From Kibdelosporangium philippinense (lineage in GTDB: Bacteria > Actinomycetota > Actinomycetes > Mycobacteriales > Pseudonocardiaceae): DNA of 64,000 bases. The stretch lies in the NCBI RefSeq assembly GCF_021390435.2, contig NZ_JAJVCN010000001.1, forward strand, positions 868,001 through 932,000, written 5' to 3'. Under the pieces are notes generated by a model. It had not been told where the DNA came from. It did no database searches and worked only from the letters and a program-made list of their open reading frames with translations. Position 1 is the first letter of the stretch. The number at the start of each line of letters is the position of its first letter. Positions 1-9,371 of this stretch are shown piece by piece. The translations under genes were made by a program, and so were the position numbers.

Positions 1-1486
1 GCTGTGGCCTGGTCACCGCCGATCCATGAGGCCTGGTCGACCAAGATGGTGACGTCGGTTCGCAGCGGGTCAGTCGGGACAGGATCGCGATCCGCGTCTT
101 CGCCGACGCGGTCAACGTCATACATCCCGTCAGCGCGATCATCACGGTCGAACCACCCCGCCATGGACTCGGGCGATCGCATCTCGTCGACTGTGCGTGA
201 GCTCTGTGCCCTTGCCTCTGTTAGCTCCTCCCCGTTCCATGTAACGCCAGCGACGACACTGCCAGGGACATGTGTGGTCGCGACGAGAGAGTCGAACACC
301 GAACGCAGAAGGTTGCCCTCCAAACCCGCTTCGACCGGAACAGCTTGGGCGCGCACGGCCTCCAGCAATTCGGCGACAAGTGCCGGATCACTATCAGCCG
401 CGAGCTGCAGGGCGAGCGCATAGGTGTGCGCGTGCGCGGCCACCCATCGAGCGCGCCATCCGCTCGTCGGCAGTTGGTAGCGCACGCGCTGAACGACATT
501 GAGACTTTCCAACGCGTTGCCCAAAGCGTCGGCCGACAGCCCGGTCGCTGCCTGGACACGGGCGAGAACAGCGTAAGCCTGGGCTTGCAGTACGGGTTCC
601 GTCGCCCGGCTCAAGTGTCGCAGGGCTTCATCCATGAGCGTGGCCGCATGGTGGTAGCGAGTGCGCTGCCCTGCTTCGTCCACCCGCGTCGTGTCCGGAT
701 ACCGCTCGGGATTCTCCACGATATCGAGATACAGGGTCGCCAGTAGCAGGGCCCGCGCCGCATAGTCGGCGACCCGGTCCCCGATCGGTACCAGTCCTTC
801 GTCGTACTCGCGTTGCCGTGTCAGATGTTCGACGACCCCGACCGCGTTGCCGGCTTGGTTCATCAAGCGCAACAAATACATCTCTGTCTTGTCCAGCAAA
901 GGCAAATCGCCGTCGCGCACCGCGCCGACACGTACCCGGTAGAGCCGTCGCAGCCCACCCAGACATCGTTCGGTGTCCGTCAACTCGGCGGTGAGTGACT
1001 CGATCACGCGCAGATCGACCTGAATCGCCCAGTACCGGGCGTTGGGCCGATTGTGAAGCAGACGGTATGCCTCACGCCATCGCGCTTGTGCGGCATGGTG
1101 TTGCCCTGCCTCCATCAACACATCCCCAGACTGCAACGAACACCAACCACGGATCTCGGCCGGCGCACCGGCACCAAGGACACGGGCCTCTTCCGAAAGC
1201 ACCATCGCTTCTTGGAACTCCAGTCTGCCCAATGCCTCCAGCGCCTTGCACTGAACCAGAACCGGTCGCAGGTGCGCGGGTACATCGGTCAGCACGTCGT
1301 CAACGAACACCCCGGCCCGTGCACGATCGTCGTGCGTCGCCTTGTCCACAGCCAGCACCACAGAGCTGGCCGCGCGATTCCACAATGCCCGCAACAGGAA
1401 CCTGCGGCCCAGGAACCGCACCGGGCTGGTCAGGACCTTCCGTGACAACAGTCCGGTGCTCAACATCGGCAGTGCCAAGCGCACTA
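1..1486 (-). pseudogene. 3' part of an IS-split membrane/TPR gene, running off the window
   Basis: Minus-strand reading frame open from 1484 to the window edge (about 494 codons) with no stop. It is missed by start-codon ORF calling because its start lies beyond the insertion sequence, at 2935. The translation is helical and repetitive (for example LVQCKALEALGRLEFQEAM and YHHAATLMDEALRHLSRA), as in TPR arrays. Joining codon 170 of the 2426-2935 fragment, removing the IS and one TA, gives an unbroken frame, so this is the distal half of that gene. TPR proteins of this kind often carry a CHAT protease domain at the C-terminus. That part would lie outside the window, so this is speculation. Function unknown. 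Confidence 0.75.
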
Positions 1487-2425
1487 GGGCCTGTTTCACA
1501 AGTTGATCAAGGTTTGAGATGATCTTGATTCGTGGGGCGTGGTGATCTGACCAACGAGCAGTGGGCGAAGCTGGAACCCTTGCTGCCCAGGGGCAAGAAG
1601 CCTGGCAGGCCGCCGAAGCATGCGAAGCGGAAGCTTATTGACGGGATCCGGTTTCGGGTTCGAACCGGTGTGCCGTGGCGGGATCTGCCGGAGCGTTACG
1701 GCCCGTGGGAGACGGTGTATGGCTTGTTCCGGCGGTGGCAACGGGATGGCACGTGGAAGAGGATTCTGGTCGCGTTGCAGGCGGACGCGGACGCTGCGGG
1801 CCTGATCACCTGGGATGTCAGCGTGGACTCCACGGTGGCTCGTGCGCACCAGCACGCGGCTGGTGCGCGTCAAAAGGGGATCTCCAGAAGGAGTCTCCGG
1901 GCGGGGTCGAGGTCGAACCGGCCGATCACGGGCTGGGGCGCTCCCGAGGCGGGTTGACGACCAAGACTCACCTGGCGGTCGAGCAGGGACAAAAGCCCTT
2001 ATCAATCGTGATCACCGCTGGCCAGCGAGGTGACTCGCCCCAGTTTCAGGTGGTGCTCGACCGTATCCGGGTACCCCGGCGGGATCGCGGTCGGCCGCGC
2101 TGCCGCCCGAATCGGGTGCTCGGCGACAAAGCCTACGGGTCCCGCGCCAACCGCGCCTACCTGCGCAGGCGCGGTATCCGCTGCACCATCCCGGACAAGG
2201 CCGACCAGGTCCGCAACCGCAAGAACAAGGGCTCACACGGAGGACGACCACCCGCATTCGACAAGGAGATCTACAAGCAACGGCACGCTGTCGAGTGCGG
2301 GATCAACCGTCTCAAACGAAACCGAGCCGTCGCCACCAGATACGACAAGCTCGCCGTTCGCTACGAAACCACGGTCACCATCGCAGCGATCAACGAGTGG
2401 CTCCCATGACTTTCGAAACAGACCC
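1487..2425 (+). mobile_element. IS5-family (IS427-type) insertion sequence, 939 bp
   Basis: The ends are imperfect inverted repeats: GGGCCTGTTTCACAAGT on the left, and GGGTCTGTTTCGAAAGT read inward from the right. Both ends abut TA (1485-1486 and 2426-2427), consistent with the short TA-type target duplication of this group. The element carries one DDE transposase in two overlapping frames. It sits in a minus-strand gene. Removing the element and one TA restores that gene's frame exactly, which makes this a clean and probably fairly recent insertion. Confidence 0.88.
1532..2409 (+). CDS. IS5-family transposase, two frames joined by -1 frameshift
   Basis: DDE transposase, about 292 aa once joined. 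Frame 1 starts at GTG 1532 and carries the DUF4096-type N-terminus ([14 protein letters not shown]) and the first Asp ([10 protein letters not shown]). Frame 2 carries the rest, from SKGDLQKE through the second Asp (VLGDKAYGS) to the Glu region ([20 protein letters not shown]), ending at TAG-free INEWLP and stop 2409. The frames meet at the slippery run CAAAAGGGG (1871-1879), so expression needs a -1 ribosomal slip as in other IS427-group elements. Without it, frame 1 stops at 1957. The copy looks intact and potentially active. Confidence 0.85.
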
Positions 2426-2935
2426 TAGAACCATGAGCAGCGACAAGGGCGCCCACAGCAACGCCAGTGGTAACTGAAACCACACGACGAGCGCCGACGC
2501 GATCCCAAGGAGAGGAAAGGCGAACCGTCCACGCCAGCCGGTCGTGGTCCACGCCATCACGCCGAACAGCACAGACATCCAGGTCGGCACCGCCATGAGC
2601 AAACTGATCAGCACAGCCAACGCCACGGTTGCAGCCCGGATGACCAACGTCGGCCAAAACTGAGCGCGGTCCAGGATTGTGATCATGTCGCACTCGTGCA
2701 ACCCGATCTTGCCGCCGCCTGAACGGTAGGCGCGTGTCATTCGCCAAGACGGCACAAGTCGTGCGATCGCACGCAGCTTCATGCTGATCGCCACGCCATC
2801 TGTAACCATGCCCGATGACGGGATGACATAGTCGAGCACGGCCTGGTCGACCGCAAGATCGTTGCGATGGCGCAGCCAGTCACGAAGTTCCTGATCAGAG
2901 ACCGGGCGAAACGGGTCGAAAGTGGACACGGTCAT
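2426..2935 (-). pseudogene. 5' part of the IS-split membrane/TPR gene
   Basis: Starts at ATG 2935, overlapping the stop of the upstream gene (ATGA). 170 native codons precede the insertion; the frame then reads about 11 codons into the IS and stops at 2390. The visible part has a polar N-terminus (MTVSTFDPFRPVSDQELRDW) followed by two or three hydrophobic segments (around residues 98-125 and 138-165), so it is probably a membrane anchor for the downstream TPR region (1-1484). As it stands the gene makes only a truncated membrane protein. Translational coupling to the Clp-N-like gene suggests they act together. Function unknown. Confidence 0.78.
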
Positions 2936-3969
2936 CGGGTGCTCAACTCTCGCCGCAGTTTCAACACACTGTAGAACCGAGCCCCACGCGCGTTGACACG
3001 TCGATCCGCTCGGATGTCCTTTTCAGACAGTCGAGGCTCCGCCGCCTCACCGCGCAACTCGAGCAGTCCCAGCCTTCCCTCGAAGACGTCAAGCCCGCGA
3101 TGCAGAACCGCGAGAATCGTCAGCCACCACGGCAGGCCCAGTGGGATCGACATGACAATCAACGCCACGTCGATCACGAGTCGAGCCGAGATCGGCAGCA
3201 GCGCTCGCCGGCCGACCTGGCCTGCCAGCCACGACAACGCCCACCAACTGACCGTCAACGCCGCATGTGCGATCGCGATCAGCATGAGCAGCGAAGCCAA
3301 GCTCAGTGCGATCAGCGTCGCCACATGCAGCTGAGTGATGTGGAACTGGACTCTTGAGTTCAGTCCTGTCGTATTGGCTGTCTGCGAGCGGAAATTGAAG
3401 TGCCGCGGCTTGCGGGGGCCGAAGTCCGACTGGCGCTTCGCGACAAACTGATACGACGGCGGCCGATTGTGTCGTCGCGCCGACAGAATCGGCCCTCGGA
3501 CCCGCAGCTGCCGGTCCGCCGGGGAGACACGATGGCGCACAGTGATCGATGCACGCACGATGTCGCGTGAGGTGACTCCCGCTTGCGTCAGCTCATCGGG
3601 CCGACTTTCCAGACATGCCGCCAACAAGTGAGCTGTGTCCGCGGTGTGATCACCGGTCCGGACGGTCCAATGAACAAGCCTGCCCAGGACTTTCTCGGCA
3701 TCCTGGCTCCATGGAGCGCCCGGCCGCGGAGATCGCGCGAACACCCGCGCCACTTCGTCGTACGTCTCATCCGTGAAGAAGTGGTGTGCGCCCAACTGTT
3801 TCAGCGCAAGTCGCGACCTGGAATCGGGGTCATCGTTGAACATCACGGCGAGCAACAGGTGCTCGACCCCGACCGGCTCCCCGTCGCCGGACGCCATCGA
3901 CTGTGCGATGTCCAAACATTTGTTGAGGTAGTCGGTCCTACCGGCGACTCCGGTCATTCGGTCGGCCAC
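2932..3969 (-). CDS. membrane protein with Clp-N-like repeat domain
   Basis: 345 aa from GTG 3969; ATG 3957 is an alternative start. The N-terminal 130 residues resemble the double Clp R/N repeat: NKCLDIAQSMASGDGEPVGVEHLLLAVMF followed by a second copy around VLGRLVHWTVRTGDHTADTAHLLAACLE. In Clp ATPases this domain binds adaptors and substrates. No AAA+ domain follows. Instead there is a polar linker and three hydrophobic segments (about residues 205-300), then a basic tail. The gene sits 3 bp after the 3973 gene and overlaps the split TPR gene by 4 bp, so the three form one operon. The Clp-N assignment is from visible motif spacing only; function is unknown. Confidence 0.7.
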   Translation of the reverse strand: MADRMTGVAGRTDYLNKCLDIAQSMASGDGEPVGVEHLLLAVMFNDDPDSRSRLALKQLGAHHFFTDETYDEVARVFARSPRPGAPWSQDAEKVLGRLVHWTVRTGDHTADTAHLLAACLESRPDELTQAGVTSRDIVRASITVRHRVSPADRQLRVRGPILSARRHNRPPSYQFVAKRQSDFGPRKPRHFNFRSQTANTTGLNSRVQFHITQLHVATLIALSLASLLMLIAIAHAALTVSWWALSWLAGQVGRRALLPISARLVIDVALIVMSIPLGLPWWLTILAVLHRGLDVFEGRLGLLELRGEAAEPRLSEKDIRADRRVNARGARFYSVLKLRRELSTR

Positions 3970-3972
3970 GCG

Positions 3973-4728
3973 TCACCCCAACGAGCCTGCGGGAACGTCG
4001 TCCCAGCCGACAGCCGCCAGTTCCAGGTCGAGATCGTCATCTCCGCCCCGGAAAACGAGTTCACGCCTGCCGAGCACACGGCGTCGCATCTGCGAGGCCC
4101 GGAACAGTGGGGTCGATCCTTCGTCTGCCAGCACGCTCACGGCCAAGCCCGATTTCGCGGTCATCACAAAGTTGCCCGCGGCTTTGGCAAGAGGCAGAGG
4201 CGTCCCCAACCCGTCCGCGTTCAGCGCGAGCTCCACTCGCGTGTCACCACGGCTTGAGATCAGGATCATCGTGGGGCCGGTGGACACCAACCTGGTCACC
4301 ACCACATAGTCTGGGTGCCAAGTACCGTTGTGACACAACGGCATGAGCGCTGTCTGCAGCTGTGCCAGATTCTCAATCGCCTGCTCGCGGCATTCGCTTG
4401 CCTGGAAGTAGGTCGCACCTTCCCTGGCGAATGTGATCGAGACCGATGCCAGTGGAGTGCTCTTCACGACTCCCAGCGCGCCATCGGTGGTGACGCTCAC
4501 GGCGCCACTCGACGAGTACTCCAGATCGGCTCGCGGACTGGATACACCCGACTGGAACGCGACTCCCAACTCGGACAGGGTGGTCACCTTGTCGAAGCGA
4601 TGTCCGGAGAAGGTACCGACGTCCCCGAGCTCTACCCGCGTGGATGGCAACCAAGTGGCAAAGTAGCCGTACTTTTCGTACATCTCTCGCGTGTACTGCT
4701 CGTGAATCGCTACCATGCCCCGATGCAT
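3973..4728 (-). CDS. hypothetical protein, first gene of the Clp-N/TPR operon
   Basis: 251 aa from ATG 4728; ATG 4716 is also possible. A longer frame extends to 5214, but its extra N-terminus is low-complexity and reads across an unrelated relic, so the start is placed at MHRGMVAIHEQY. The protein is acidic to neutral with alternating beta-like segments (VELGDVGTFSGHRF, SVSITFAREGATYFQA) and no signal peptide or membrane segment. I do not recognise the family. It ends 3 bp before the Clp-N-like membrane protein on the same strand and is presumably co-transcribed with it and with the TPR gene. Confidence 0.6.
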   Translation of the reverse strand: MHRGMVAIHEQYTREMYEKYGYFATWLPSTRVELGDVGTFSGHRFDKVTTLSELGVAFQSGVSSPRADLEYSSSGAVSVTTDGALGVVKSTPLASVSITFAREGATYFQASECREQAIENLAQLQTALMPLCHNGTWHPDYVVVTRLVSTGPTMILISSRGDTRVELALNADGLGTPLPLAKAAGNFVMTAKSGLAVSVLADEGSTPLFRASQMRRRVLGRRELVFRGGDDDLDLELAAVGWDDVPAGSLG

Positions 4729-4865
4729 CGCCAGATCATCGGAAAGGTTACGCGACCAGACCGATCCGGCCGCACCATCACTCGTCAGGGCCAGCATCAT
4801 CACAAAATCGGGTAGCGAGGATTGCGAGTGCATCTCGGCGCTTGCTAAGGAGCTGGAGTTCGCGG

Positions 4866-5018
4866 TTAGCGCCCGGTTGTGCCGCCGATCAGTTCGCGGA
4901 AGATGTCGGTGTGGCCCGCCTGCCTTTCTGTCTGCTCGATCATGTGGGTCAGGGCCCAGTGAGTGCTGGTGCGTCCCAGTCGTCGGAGAGGCACGGCGAG
5001 TCCACCTCCGAATTGATT
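4866..5018 (-). pseudogene. C-terminal fragment of a DinB/DUF664-like protein
   Basis: The minus frame ending at TAA 4866 reads HWALTHMIEQTERQAGHTDI followed by FRELIGGTTGR. This matches the C-terminal signature of the DUF664/DinB-like four-helix family, in which the HMIEET..HAGH helix carries metal-binding histidines. No matching N-terminal two thirds is visible upstream in any frame; the sequence before it (5018-5126) is proline/arginine-rich and unlike the family. It is read as a relic left between the operon at 4728 and the att-like site at 5.9 kb. Confidence 0.55.
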
Positions 5019-5272
5019 CAAGAGTGTTGTCGGATGAACTGTGGGATCCGAATGGAGATGACCAGCACCACCGCCCATCGTGGGCCTTGCCCCCTCCGAC
5101 CGCGCTCGTCGGGGCGCTGACAGCATGGTCTGGCTGTCTCTCGGACTTGAAGAGGTGTGGAGCCAGTTCTGGCGTGGCAGAGTCGGTCCATGACAGACAG
5201 GTTGAACGACGCAATTACGCAGCAGGTCATTCCCGATCTGAACGCGCGACGGGCTAATGGGAGAGCCTGTGC

Positions 5273-5665
5273 GTGTGGTGCGGCGCGGAGTTGTCCTCCC
5301 GGCGACAACGAGTTCACGTTGGCCAGTCGGTTACCGGCTCGGAAGTCTTCGCATGTCCAACATGTCCGGGCGCAGACCGCCCACAGACGCTGCGACAACC
5401 GTGGTGCCGAGCAGATCGGCGGCAGGTAATCGCGGTTAGGCGATACGACAGGAGCATCGCGATCGCGCACGCCAAGATCGTGCCCGACGAGACAATGTTG
5501 CCGCTAAGTCCTCGCGCCCGTGCATTGATCTACTTCAACCCCAACAGCCGCCAGGCCTTGATTCTGTGCGCGGATCAGGTGAGGAAACTCGGTCAGTGGT
5601 TGGCGCGGCTGGCAGGCGAACTGGCTGGCATCGATGCCGAGGGCAAGGACGAAACGAAGGGGTAG
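5273..5665 (+). CDS. possible small hypothetical protein, zinc-ribbon-like start
   Basis: 130 aa from GTG 5273; the same frame opens a few codons earlier after a stop at 5255. The N-terminus shows a CxxC...CxxC pattern (C-V-W-C upstream and across the start, then FACPTC). The C-terminal third reads as a plausible short helical protein (ALIYFNPNSRQALILCADQV). The middle is arginine-rich and less convincing, and no good ribosome site is visible. It may be a real small gene of an integrated element or two fused remnants. No function can be given. Confidence 0.3.
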   Translation: MWCGAELSSRRQRVHVGQSVTGSEVFACPTCPGADRPQTLRQPWCRADRRQVIAVRRYDRSIAIAHAKIVPDETMLPLSPRARALIYFNPNSRQALILCADQVRKLGQWLARLAGELAGIDAEGKDETKG

Positions 5666-5889
5666 TGGCCGCCGGCGACGGACGTTGCGTCTTCTGCGCC
5701 CGGACCCGGTCGATGAACAGGAGGCTCAACTGGTCGATGGTGAGTTCGTTGGAAAACTCGATGACTCACTCCTTCAGGCTAGTTCTGGACTGTCTACGGT
5801 CTTTGATGTCGATGGAGTTGCCGTGACGGGACGAGGTCGAGCCGAGATGGGAGCGGGAGCCAAATGGGACGATTGAATGGGCTGTAGCC

Positions 5890-6017
5890 GTCCTAGACTG
5901 CACTGAAGTGCACGGAACGGCACCCGCTTAGCCTGCGGTTTCTAGGCTTCCGCATGTCATTGTCCTTTGTGGACCTGCCTGGGGGCGAAGGGGCGCAGGT
6001 TCGAATCCTGCCGTCCG
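5890..6017 (+). repeat. tRNA-Pro(GGG)-like 3' half with att-like upstream flank, copy 1
   Basis: Contains a T-arm (GCAGGTTCGAATCCTGC) and an upstream CCTGGGGGCGAAGGGG stretch like the anticodon arm of tRNA-Pro(GGG), but no 5' half, so it cannot be a working tRNA. About 100 bp upstream is the palindrome TGCACTGAAGTGCA (5899-5912). The same ordered elements recur at 50528-50657 with only 1 bp difference in spacing. I read it as an attachment-site scar of a tRNA-Pro-targeting integrative element. Confidence 0.6.
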
Positions 6018-6223
6018 CTTGTCGATCTTAACTTGGTCGCGAAATGGTCGCGAATTGATCTTGAAGGCCTCCGGGGTCACCCGGCGACACAGGTGTCCGT
6101 GGCCAGTGAAAAATCCCCATAGGCGGCCAGTTACCGCCCCATAGGTGGCCAGCGATCTCCCCGCTGGTGGCCAGATATCTCCCCGGTGATCAGTCCGGGA
6201 TGCCGGTCGGCGAGGGTCGGCCG

Positions 6224-7741
6224 GTGAAGACGAGCAGGGAGATCATGGAGATCCTTGAGGCATACGACCTCACGGGCAGTTACCGTGCTGCGGCCGAGCT
6301 TGCGGGGTGTGACCACCACACGGTGGCTCGGTATGTGCAGTTGCGGGAGGCCGGGCAGAGCCCGGTGGCCCGGGAGCATCGTGCTCGTCCGATCGACGAG
6401 TATCTGGAGAAGATCGAGGAGTTGGTGGTCCGCTCGGGTGGTCGGGTCCGCGCGGATGTGGTGCATCGTCGGATTACCGCGATGGGTTTCACCGGTGGGG
6501 AACGCACGACCCGTCGGGCGGTCGCGGAGGTGAAGCAGCGGTTCCAAGCCGGGCAGCGGCGGGTGTTCCGGCCGTGGATCACCGAGCCGGGATTGTGGCT
6601 GCAGTGGGACTGGGGTGAGGGCCCACGGATCAGGGGTCGACGCACGAGTCTGTGGTGTGCGTGGCTGGCGTGGTCACGGTTCCGGGTGGTGATCCCGGTA
6701 TGGGACAAGACAATGCCCACGATCGTGTCGTGTTTGGACACGACACTGCGCAGGTTGGGTGGAGTGCCGACGTATGCGTTGACTGACAACGAGAAGACCG
6801 TGTCGATCGACCATGTGGCTCGGATCGCGGTGCGCAACCCGGAGATCGTCGAGGTTGGCCGGCACTACGGGATGACCATCCGGACCTGTGTCCCGGCCGA
6901 CCCGCAAACCAAGGGCGGCTCGGAAGCGACCGTGCGGATCGCCAAGGCCGACTTGGTGCCCACGGACGCGAACCTGCTCGAGGAGTACCGGACGTTCGGC
7001 GACTTGGAGGCGGCCTGCCGAGGGTTCTGTGAGCAGGTCAACGACCGGCCGCACCGCGAGACTCGCCGCCGCCCGACCGAGGCGCTGGCCGAGGAGCGCA
7101 CGAGGCTGCATCCGTTGCCCGGTCAGGCTTTCACGGTCGCCTTCGGCACTACCCGGCGGGTGAACTGGGACTGCACGATCTCGGTGGAGGGAGTGCGTTA
7201 CTCGGTCCCGCACCGACTGGTCGATACTCGCGTCTGGGCTCGTTTCCACGGTGATGAACTGGTCGTGACCGCGGTCGGCGAGCACGGCCCGGCCGAAGTC
7301 GCCCGCCACCCGCGCTCCACCCCCGGAACCCCGGTAATCCGCGAGGAGCACTATCCGCCGCGGGAAAACAAGGACGGCGACCGCACACCGAGTGCGACCT
7401 CAGCCGAGGAGGCGGCGTTTCTCGCGCTTGGGCCAGGAGCCGCGGCCTGGCTGGTCGAGGCCGCGGCGGCTGGGGCACGGCGGATCCGGCCGAAGATGGC
7501 CGAGGCGGTCGCGCTGGCCAAGCTGCACCCGGCCACCGAAGTCGACCAAGCACTGGGCACAGCGGCGATCGCCGGCCGGTTCGCCGAGAACGACCTGATC
7601 CGCATCCTGACCCACCAATCCGGTCGTGACCAGGCCGCACCGACCAGGGCCGGAGAGGCACACAGCCTGCAACCGGGAACCTCGGCCTGGTCCAACTTCG
7701 GCCTGACCGCCGCCGTTGGCGATGAGGGAGAGGAGCTGTGA
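6224..7741 (+). CDS. istA: IS21-family transposase IstA
   Basis: About 505 aa from GTG 6224 (VKTSREIMEILEAYDLTGSY, the usual family start); earlier in-frame starts at 6167 and 6200 fall in or near the terminal repeat. An N-terminal helix-turn-helix (AAELAGCDHHTVARYV) is followed by the rve integrase core, with acidic residues visible in LQWDWGEG, ALTDNEKT and GGSEATV. The C-terminal beta-barrel-like part carries VNWDCTISVEGVRYSVP. The stop overlaps the istB start (TGATG), giving translational coupling. The gene appears intact, but transposition would need IstB, which is broken here. Confidence 0.92.
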   Translation: MKTSREIMEILEAYDLTGSYRAAAELAGCDHHTVARYVQLREAGQSPVAREHRARPIDEYLEKIEELVVRSGGRVRADVVHRRITAMGFTGGERTTRRAVAEVKQRFQAGQRRVFRPWITEPGLWLQWDWGEGPRIRGRRTSLWCAWLAWSRFRVVIPVWDKTMPTIVSCLDTTLRRLGGVPTYALTDNEKTVSIDHVARIAVRNPEIVEVGRHYGMTIRTCVPADPQTKGGSEATVRIAKADLVPTDANLLEEYRTFGDLEAACRGFCEQVNDRPHRETRRRPTEALAEERTRLHPLPGQAFTVAFGTTRRVNWDCTISVEGVRYSVPHRLVDTRVWARFHGDELVVTAVGEHGPAEVARHPRSTPGTPVIREEHYPPRENKDGDRTPSATSAEEAAFLALGPGAAAWLVEAAAAGARRIRPKMAEAVALAKLHPATEVDQALGTAAIAGRFAENDLIRILTHQSGRDQAAPTRAGEAHSLQPGTSAWSNFGLTAAVGDEGEEL

Positions 7742-8274
7742 TGGCAAGTTCGCCGCGCACCGTCGCAGGCTCGGCCGGTGACCCGCTGGCCGAGGCGATC
7801 GAGCTGACCAAACGCCTGAAACTGCCTTACATCCGGCGATCGTTGACCGATCTGATCCCGACCGCCAAGGCCCAGCGCTGGGACCCCGCGGAGGTCGTGC
7901 GGGTCCTGCTGGCCGAGGAGGCCGCCGGGCGGGACACGGCCAACCTGCGCACTCGCCGCAAACGCGCGGCCTTCCCGGCGGGCAAGACCTTCGGCGACTG
8001 GGACGAACAGGCCTCCACCATCCCGCGCCCGACCCAGGACGCACTGAAAACCTTGGAATGGGTGCAGCGCAAGGAGAATCTCTGTATCTGCGGTCCATCT
8101 GGGACTGGCAAATCACATTTCTGCGAAGCGCTGGGCCAAGCCGCGGTCGAAGCCGGGATGACGGTGGCCTGGTTCACCATCGAGGACCTCGGCGTCCTGG
8201 TCCGCCGTCACCGCGCCGACGACTCGATCACCCGAGCCCTCACGAGACTCATCCGCACCGATCTGATCATCATT
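7741..8274 (+). pseudogene. istB: istB 5' part, split by the RIT element
   Basis: IS21 helper ATPase. Starts at ATG 7741 (GTG 7738 also possible) after a GAGGGAGAGG ribosome site and shows the N-terminal helical region plus Walker A (CGPSGTGKSH). The frame reaches Walker B (LIIID), where it is cut; 15 foreign codons follow to a stop at 8319. The missing piece (DIGLLPV onward) resumes at 11675. The split falls exactly between the two Asp codons of the Walker B motif, so neither part is functional. Confidence 0.93.
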
Positions 8275-8304
8275 GACCTATCCCGACCCCGCGACTATGC
8301 CGAG
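8275..8304 (+). repeat. left 30-bp inverted repeat of the RIT element
   Basis: Begins GACCTATCCCGACCCCG and ends CTATGCCGAG. It is the exact reverse complement of 11619-11648. Confidence 0.95.
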
Positions 8305-8381
8305 CCAGCGATGGCGTGACAGCGGAACCCGTTGCGGTGGAGGTGATCTGGAGAGTCGGATGAGTGTGGCGGTCGGCATAG

Positions 8382-9371
8382 TCACAGGCTTTCGAGGAAG
8401 GCCAACAGCTTGTCGCCGGGCTGGTAGCGGCCCGGCGCCATGGACGGTGGTGTCGTGGCATCCAAGGCGCGTTGTTTGATGGTCATGTCGGCATGCAGGT
8501 AGATGCTGGTGGAACGCGGGTCCGCGTGACCTAGCCAAAGCGCGATCACGGCCGTGTCGACCCCGGCCTGCAGCAGCGACATCGCGCAACTGTGCCGCAG
8601 CACGTGGGGGTGAAGCTGCTCCGGCCGGATGGTGGGGCATGTCCGTGCGGCGGTGGCAGCGTGCAGGCGGACAAGGCGTTCCACGGCATCAACGCTGAGC
8701 CGCCGCTTGGCGCGGGTCGGGAACAACGGCTGGTCGTTGCGACCGTTGCGTTCGGCAATCCAGCCGTGCAGGACGGCCTGGGTGGCTGTGGTCAGGGGAA
8801 CGGCCCGGTGCTTTCGGCCTTTGCCGAGGCATCGGACGCTGGCTCCGTCGCCGAATGTCACGTCACCGCAGTCGAGTCCGATCAGTTCGGACACTCGCAG
8901 TCCGGTTTGGACGGCCACCAACAGCAAGGCGCGGTCTCGACGGCCTTCCCAGCGACCGGTGTCCGGGGCGTCGATGAGGACGTCGATCTCGGACGCGGTG
9001 AGGAACGCGATGAGCTGCTTGTCGAACCGTTTGGCCGGAACCGCCAAGACTCTCTGGATCAGTTCGGCATGCTCGGGGTGGCGCAGTGCGGCGAACGCGA
9101 ACAGCGATCGGATGGCGGTCAGCCGCAGGTTGCGGGTGCGCGGGCTGTTGTGCCGGTGGTTCTCGAGATGGTCGAGAAACGCCGTGACCAGTTCCGCGTC
9201 GAGGTCGGCCCAGTCCAGGGTGGTCGGTGGCTTGCCCGTCTGCTGCTGCGCGAATCCGAGCAGCAGCTTGAGCGAATCGCGATAGGAGGCAATCGTGCGA
9301 GGGCTGACCTGCCGCTGAGTGACCAGCCGCTGAGTGAAGAACGCTTGCAGCGTGGGCGCGATCGGACTCAT
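8382..9371 (-). CDS. ritC: tyrosine recombinase RitC
   Basis: 329 aa from ATG 9371, overlapping the end of ritB by 4 bp; a longer frame to 9623 only shadows ritB. The SAM-like core-binding N-domain (FTQRLVTQRQVSPRTIASY) is followed by the catalytic domain with TGLRVSEL (Arg I), HPHVLRHSCA (H-x-x-R) and LGHADPRSTSIYLHAD (His and nucleophilic Tyr). All five family residues are present, so it should be active. Third gene of the trio; in RIT elements the three recombinases are thought to act together. Confidence 0.9.
   Translation of the reverse strand: MSPIAPTLQAFFTQRLVTQRQVSPRTIASYRDSLKLLLGFAQQQTGKPPTTLDWADLDAELVTAFLDHLENHRHNSPRTRNLRLTAIRSLFAFAALRHPEHAELIQRVLAVPAKRFDKQLIAFLTASEIDVLIDAPDTGRWEGRRDRALLLVAVQTGLRVSELIGLDCGDVTFGDGASVRCLGKGRKHRAVPLTTATQAVLHGWIAERNGRNDQPLFPTRAKRRLSVDAVERLVRLHAATAARTCPTIRPEQLHPHVLRHSCAMSLLQAGVDTAVIALWLGHADPRSTSIYLHADMTIKQRALDATTPPSMAPGRYQPGDKLLAFLESL

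Noticed and set aside
5985..6017. A functional tRNA gene
   Set aside because: Only the T-arm and an anticodon-arm-like 3' half are present; no D-arm or 5' acceptor strand pairs with it. The same holds at 50612-50650.
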